DNA of 64,000 nt. It comes from Cricetomys ansorgei. Lineage: Eukaryota; Chordata; Mammalia; Rodentia; Nesomyidae. Below the pieces are notes generated by a model that was given only the letters and a program-made list of their open reading frames with translations, was not told where the DNA came from and did no database searches. A program made the position numbers and the translations under genes. The DNA is taken from positions 1,054,001-1,118,000 of the forward strand of contig JAMJFZ010002500.1 of NCBI GenBank assembly GCA_026225945.1, given 5' to 3'. Each line of letters starts with the position of its first letter. The first letter of the stretch is position 1. Positions 57,953 to 64,000 of this stretch are shown here, one piece after another.

Positions 57953-64000
<6,048 letters not shown>

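Overview
This is nuclear DNA from a rodent, most likely a muroid (murid or cricetid). It is packed with B1, B2/B3, B4/RSINE-type and ID SINEs and holds three multi-exon genes with ordinary GT-AG introns. The gene order matches the mammalian interval known in human at 1q23.2 (DCAF8, PEA15, CASQ1). I identified the genes by splicing the exons and recognising the proteins. Every DCAF8 and PEA15 exon keeps frame to a complete protein of 591 and 130 residues.

Layout. (1) 1 to about 43.8 kb, + strand: DCAF8 (WDR42A), a WD40 substrate receptor of CUL4-DDB1 ubiquitin ligases. It has a CpG-rich first exon at the window edge, a probable second non-coding exon at 551-624, and 12 coding exons from 18,696 to 42,853. 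Its first introns (to about 35 kb) are SINE-rich with several L1 3'-end pieces; its 3' introns are almost SINE-free. (2) About 43.8-44.9 kb: a short gap where DCAF8 and PEA15 meet tail to tail. (3) About 44.9-54.4 kb, - strand: PEA15, a death-effector-domain adaptor that binds ERK1/2. It has three coding exons (46,801-48,438), a 1.9 kb 3'UTR and a 5.8 kb first intron leading to a GC-rich promoter near 54.2-54.4 kb. (4) About 57.5 kb to the end, - strand: the 3' two thirds of CASQ1 (skeletal muscle calsequestrin), partial exon 3 to exon 11 (262 residues). Its 5' end lies beyond the window.

The three genes share no pathway; the grouping is conserved synteny. DCAF8 acts in ubiquitylation, PEA15 in ERK and death-receptor signalling, and CASQ1 in Ca2+ storage in the muscle sarcoplasmic reticulum.

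I see no undescribed system such as a novel operon, defence island or CRISPR. The items most worth a second look are: three RFX X-box motifs in PEA15 intron 1; a U2 snRNA 5' fragment 46 bp past a DCAF8 exon; a 5S rRNA-like relic in a CASQ1 intron; an hAT-type DNA transposon fossil split by a SINE; a nested B1 with a perfect 17-bp target duplication; two non-consensus splice donors (GTTCTC, GTTGGG); and an approximately 0.8 kb stretch near 12.4-13.2 kb that I could not classify.
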